From: Brevibacillus daliensis
Lineage (GTDB): Bacteria; Bacillota; Bacilli; Brevibacillales; Brevibacillaceae
Assembly (NCBI RefSeq): GCF_021245735.1
Contig: NZ_JAJISB010000004.1
Location: 248,001-312,000, forward strand
Length of the DNA: 64,000 bases
Direction of reading: 5' to 3'
The notes under the pieces were generated by a model that did not search any database, was not told where the DNA came from, and saw only the letters and a list, made by a program, of their open reading frames with translations. The position numbers were made by a program, and so were the translations under genes. Shown one piece after another: positions 62,819 through 64,000 of this stretch (positions are counted from its first letter, which is position 1; each line of letters opens with the position of its first letter).

Positions 62819-64000
62819 ATGAGTACACCAAAGATTTTGATTCTGGGTGCTGGTTATGGTGGGGTAAGTACAGCTGTTGGATTACAAAATAAATTAAATC
62901 ATAACGAAGCGGATATCACACTGGTTAGTAAGCACGATTACCACTACTTAACAACATGGTTGCATGAGCCGGCAGCAGGAACCATGCCTGCGCATCGCGC
63001 CAAAATTTACTTGGATGAAATTATTGATCAGAAAAAAGTAAATGTAGTAAAAGGGACGGTACAACTTATTAATTCTGCTGATCAAACAGTAGCATTAGAA
63101 GATGGAAGTGTTCTTTCCTATGATTATCTGATCGTTGGTCTTGGTAGCGATCCAGAAACATTCGGCATTGAGGGCCTTAAGGAAAATGCATTCTCAATCC
63201 GCAGTATTAACTCTGTTTATAAAATTAAAGAACACATTGATTATATGTTTGCGTCTTTTAAGAATGATCCGGATCGTTTGGATTATCTAACCTTTGTTAT
63301 TGGAGGGGCGGGTTTTACTGGCATCGAATTCTTAGGCGAATTGGTTAATCGTGTTCCAGAACTATGTCGTGAATTTGATGTGGACCCTTCACTGGTCCAG
63401 ATCTATAGTATCGAAGCAGCACCTTCTGCATTGCCAGGTTTCGACACCGATTTGGTTGAATATGCAATGAACATGCTGGAGAGTAAAGGTATACAATTTA
63501 AAATTAATACGCCGATCAAGCAATGTACAGCAGATGGCGTTATCTTAGCTACTGGTGAAGAAATCAAGTCGAAAACAGTGGTCTGGACTGGTGGAGTTCG
63601 AGGTAGTTCTGTAGTAGAAAAGTCTGGTTTTGAAGTAATGCGAGGACGAGTAAAAGTAGATGAATACATGCGTGCGCCAGGTCATGATAATGTATTTATA
63701 ATCGGTGACTGTGCCCTTATATTTAATGATGAAGGTCGTCCTTATCCACCGACTGCTCAAATCTCCATTCAGGAAGCCGAAAATGTGGTTCGCAACCTGA
63801 AAGCATTTATTCGTGGAGAAAAGCTAACGTTAGTTCCTTTTGTACCTGCTCTGCAAGGTACACTTGCTTCCTTGGGGAAAGGCGAAGGCATGGGAATTGT
63901 CATGAATAAGAAAAAAATGTTCGGCCTTTCTGCTGCTATAATGAAAAAAGGTGGCGACGCAAGATATCTGATGAAAATCGGTGGTCTTGGGTTGGTTCTG
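62819..64000 (+). CDS. yumB: Type II NADH dehydrogenase YumB/Ndh (3' end beyond window)
   Basis: 394 codons are open to the last base; start ATG 62819 after GGAAGGGG. FAD motif LILGAGYGGVSTA, HDYHYLTTWLHEPAAGT (family hallmark), NADH motif FVIGGAGFTGIEFLGEL, and VFIIGDCALI. Reduces menaquinone with NADH at the inner face of the membrane. Divergent from yumC, as in the B. subtilis yum block. Confidence 0.95.
   Translation, partial: MSTPKILILGAGYGGVSTAVGLQNKLNHNEADITLVSKHDYHYLTTWLHEPAAGTMPAHRAKIYLDEIIDQKKVNVVKGTVQLINSADQTVALEDGSVLSYDYLIVGLGSDPETFGIEGLKENAFSIRSINSVYKIKEHIDYMFASFKNDPDRLDYLTFVIGGAGFTGIEFLGELVNRVPELCREFDVDPSLVQIYSIEAAPSALPGFDTDLVEYAMNMLESKGIQFKINTPIKQCTADGVILATGEEIKSKTVVWTGGVRGSSVVEKSGFEVMRGRVKVDEYMRAPGHDNVFIIGDCALIFNDEGRPYPPTAQISIQEAENVVRNLKAFIRGEKLTLVPFVPALQGTLASLGKGEGMGIVMNKKKMFGLSAAIMKKGGDARYLMKIGGLGLVL

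Overview
The window reads as chromosome of a spore-forming, low-to-mid GC Gram-positive bacterium of the Bacillales, most likely a Brevibacillus (B. laterosporus would fit). This is inferred from gene order and family content, not from a marker gene. Much of it follows the Bacillus subtilis yua, yun, yda, yha, yut and yum gene blocks. It carries sporulation genes (Spo0E-type phosphatase, YutH/CotS-type coat protein, YhcN/YlaJ lipoprotein, LytH-type peptidase). It uses strong AGGAGG ribosome binding sites with many TTG/GTG starts, and has MqnE of the futalosine menaquinone route. No rRNA, tRNA, CRISPR array, prophage or intact insertion sequence was seen.

Layout. 0-2.5 kb: end of a MOSC gene, then yuaF-floT behind a clear SigW-type promoter. 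2.6-5.7 kb: copZ-csoR behind a CsoR-type box, then an ECF sigma factor with its own ECF promoter and a membrane-anchored YcdB/PepSY-like partner. 5.7-8.6 kb: two tandem BMP-family lipoproteins and a JAMM protease. 8.6-10.7 kb: yunF-yunE-yunC. 10.8-19.4 kb: an HD-GYP phosphodiesterase followed by ydaJKLMN, an exopolysaccharide operon with a c-di-GMP receptor. 19.5-25.5 kb: LytH-like peptidase, yhaO-yhaN, lipA. 25.6-36.3 kb: yutC, yutD, a Tyr/His/Pro-rich protein, DUF3055-glpX, a 38-residue membrane protein, yutE, a SufR-like regulator, yutF, yutG, yutH, a D-2-hydroxyacid dehydrogenase, a hydrolase and yutI.

36.4-51.7 kb is a block that interrupts the yut order. Its core is a ROK regulator, a complete ABC importer, a secreted PIG-L deacetylase, an argininosuccinate-lyase homologue, an N-acetylglucosamine kinase and a cytosolic PIG-L (BshB-like) deacetylase. 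Together they look like an undescribed catabolic route for an amino-sugar conjugate, possibly a bacillithiol-type GlcNAc-malate compound. After it come mccA-mccB, a stop-interrupted cupin gene and a DUF4188 protein. 51.8-64 kb returns to yuzD, a lipoprotein, a PAS-GAF-PAS-GGDEF-EAL protein, yutJ, yuzB, mqnE, a Spo0E-like gene, yutM (IscA), a phosphoesterase, yumC and the start of yumB.

Two families of dispersed non-coding repeats stand out. One is a compact array of three palindromes plus a terminator-like hairpin (about 2.47 kb, and inverted at 31.4 kb). The other is a 309/492-bp structured element with nested long stems (30.2 kb and 47.9 kb, same orientation), in which the longer copy has acquired extra hairpins. 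Cyclic-di-GMP signalling is a recurring theme: HD-GYP, a degenerate GGDEF receptor, and GGDEF-EAL.
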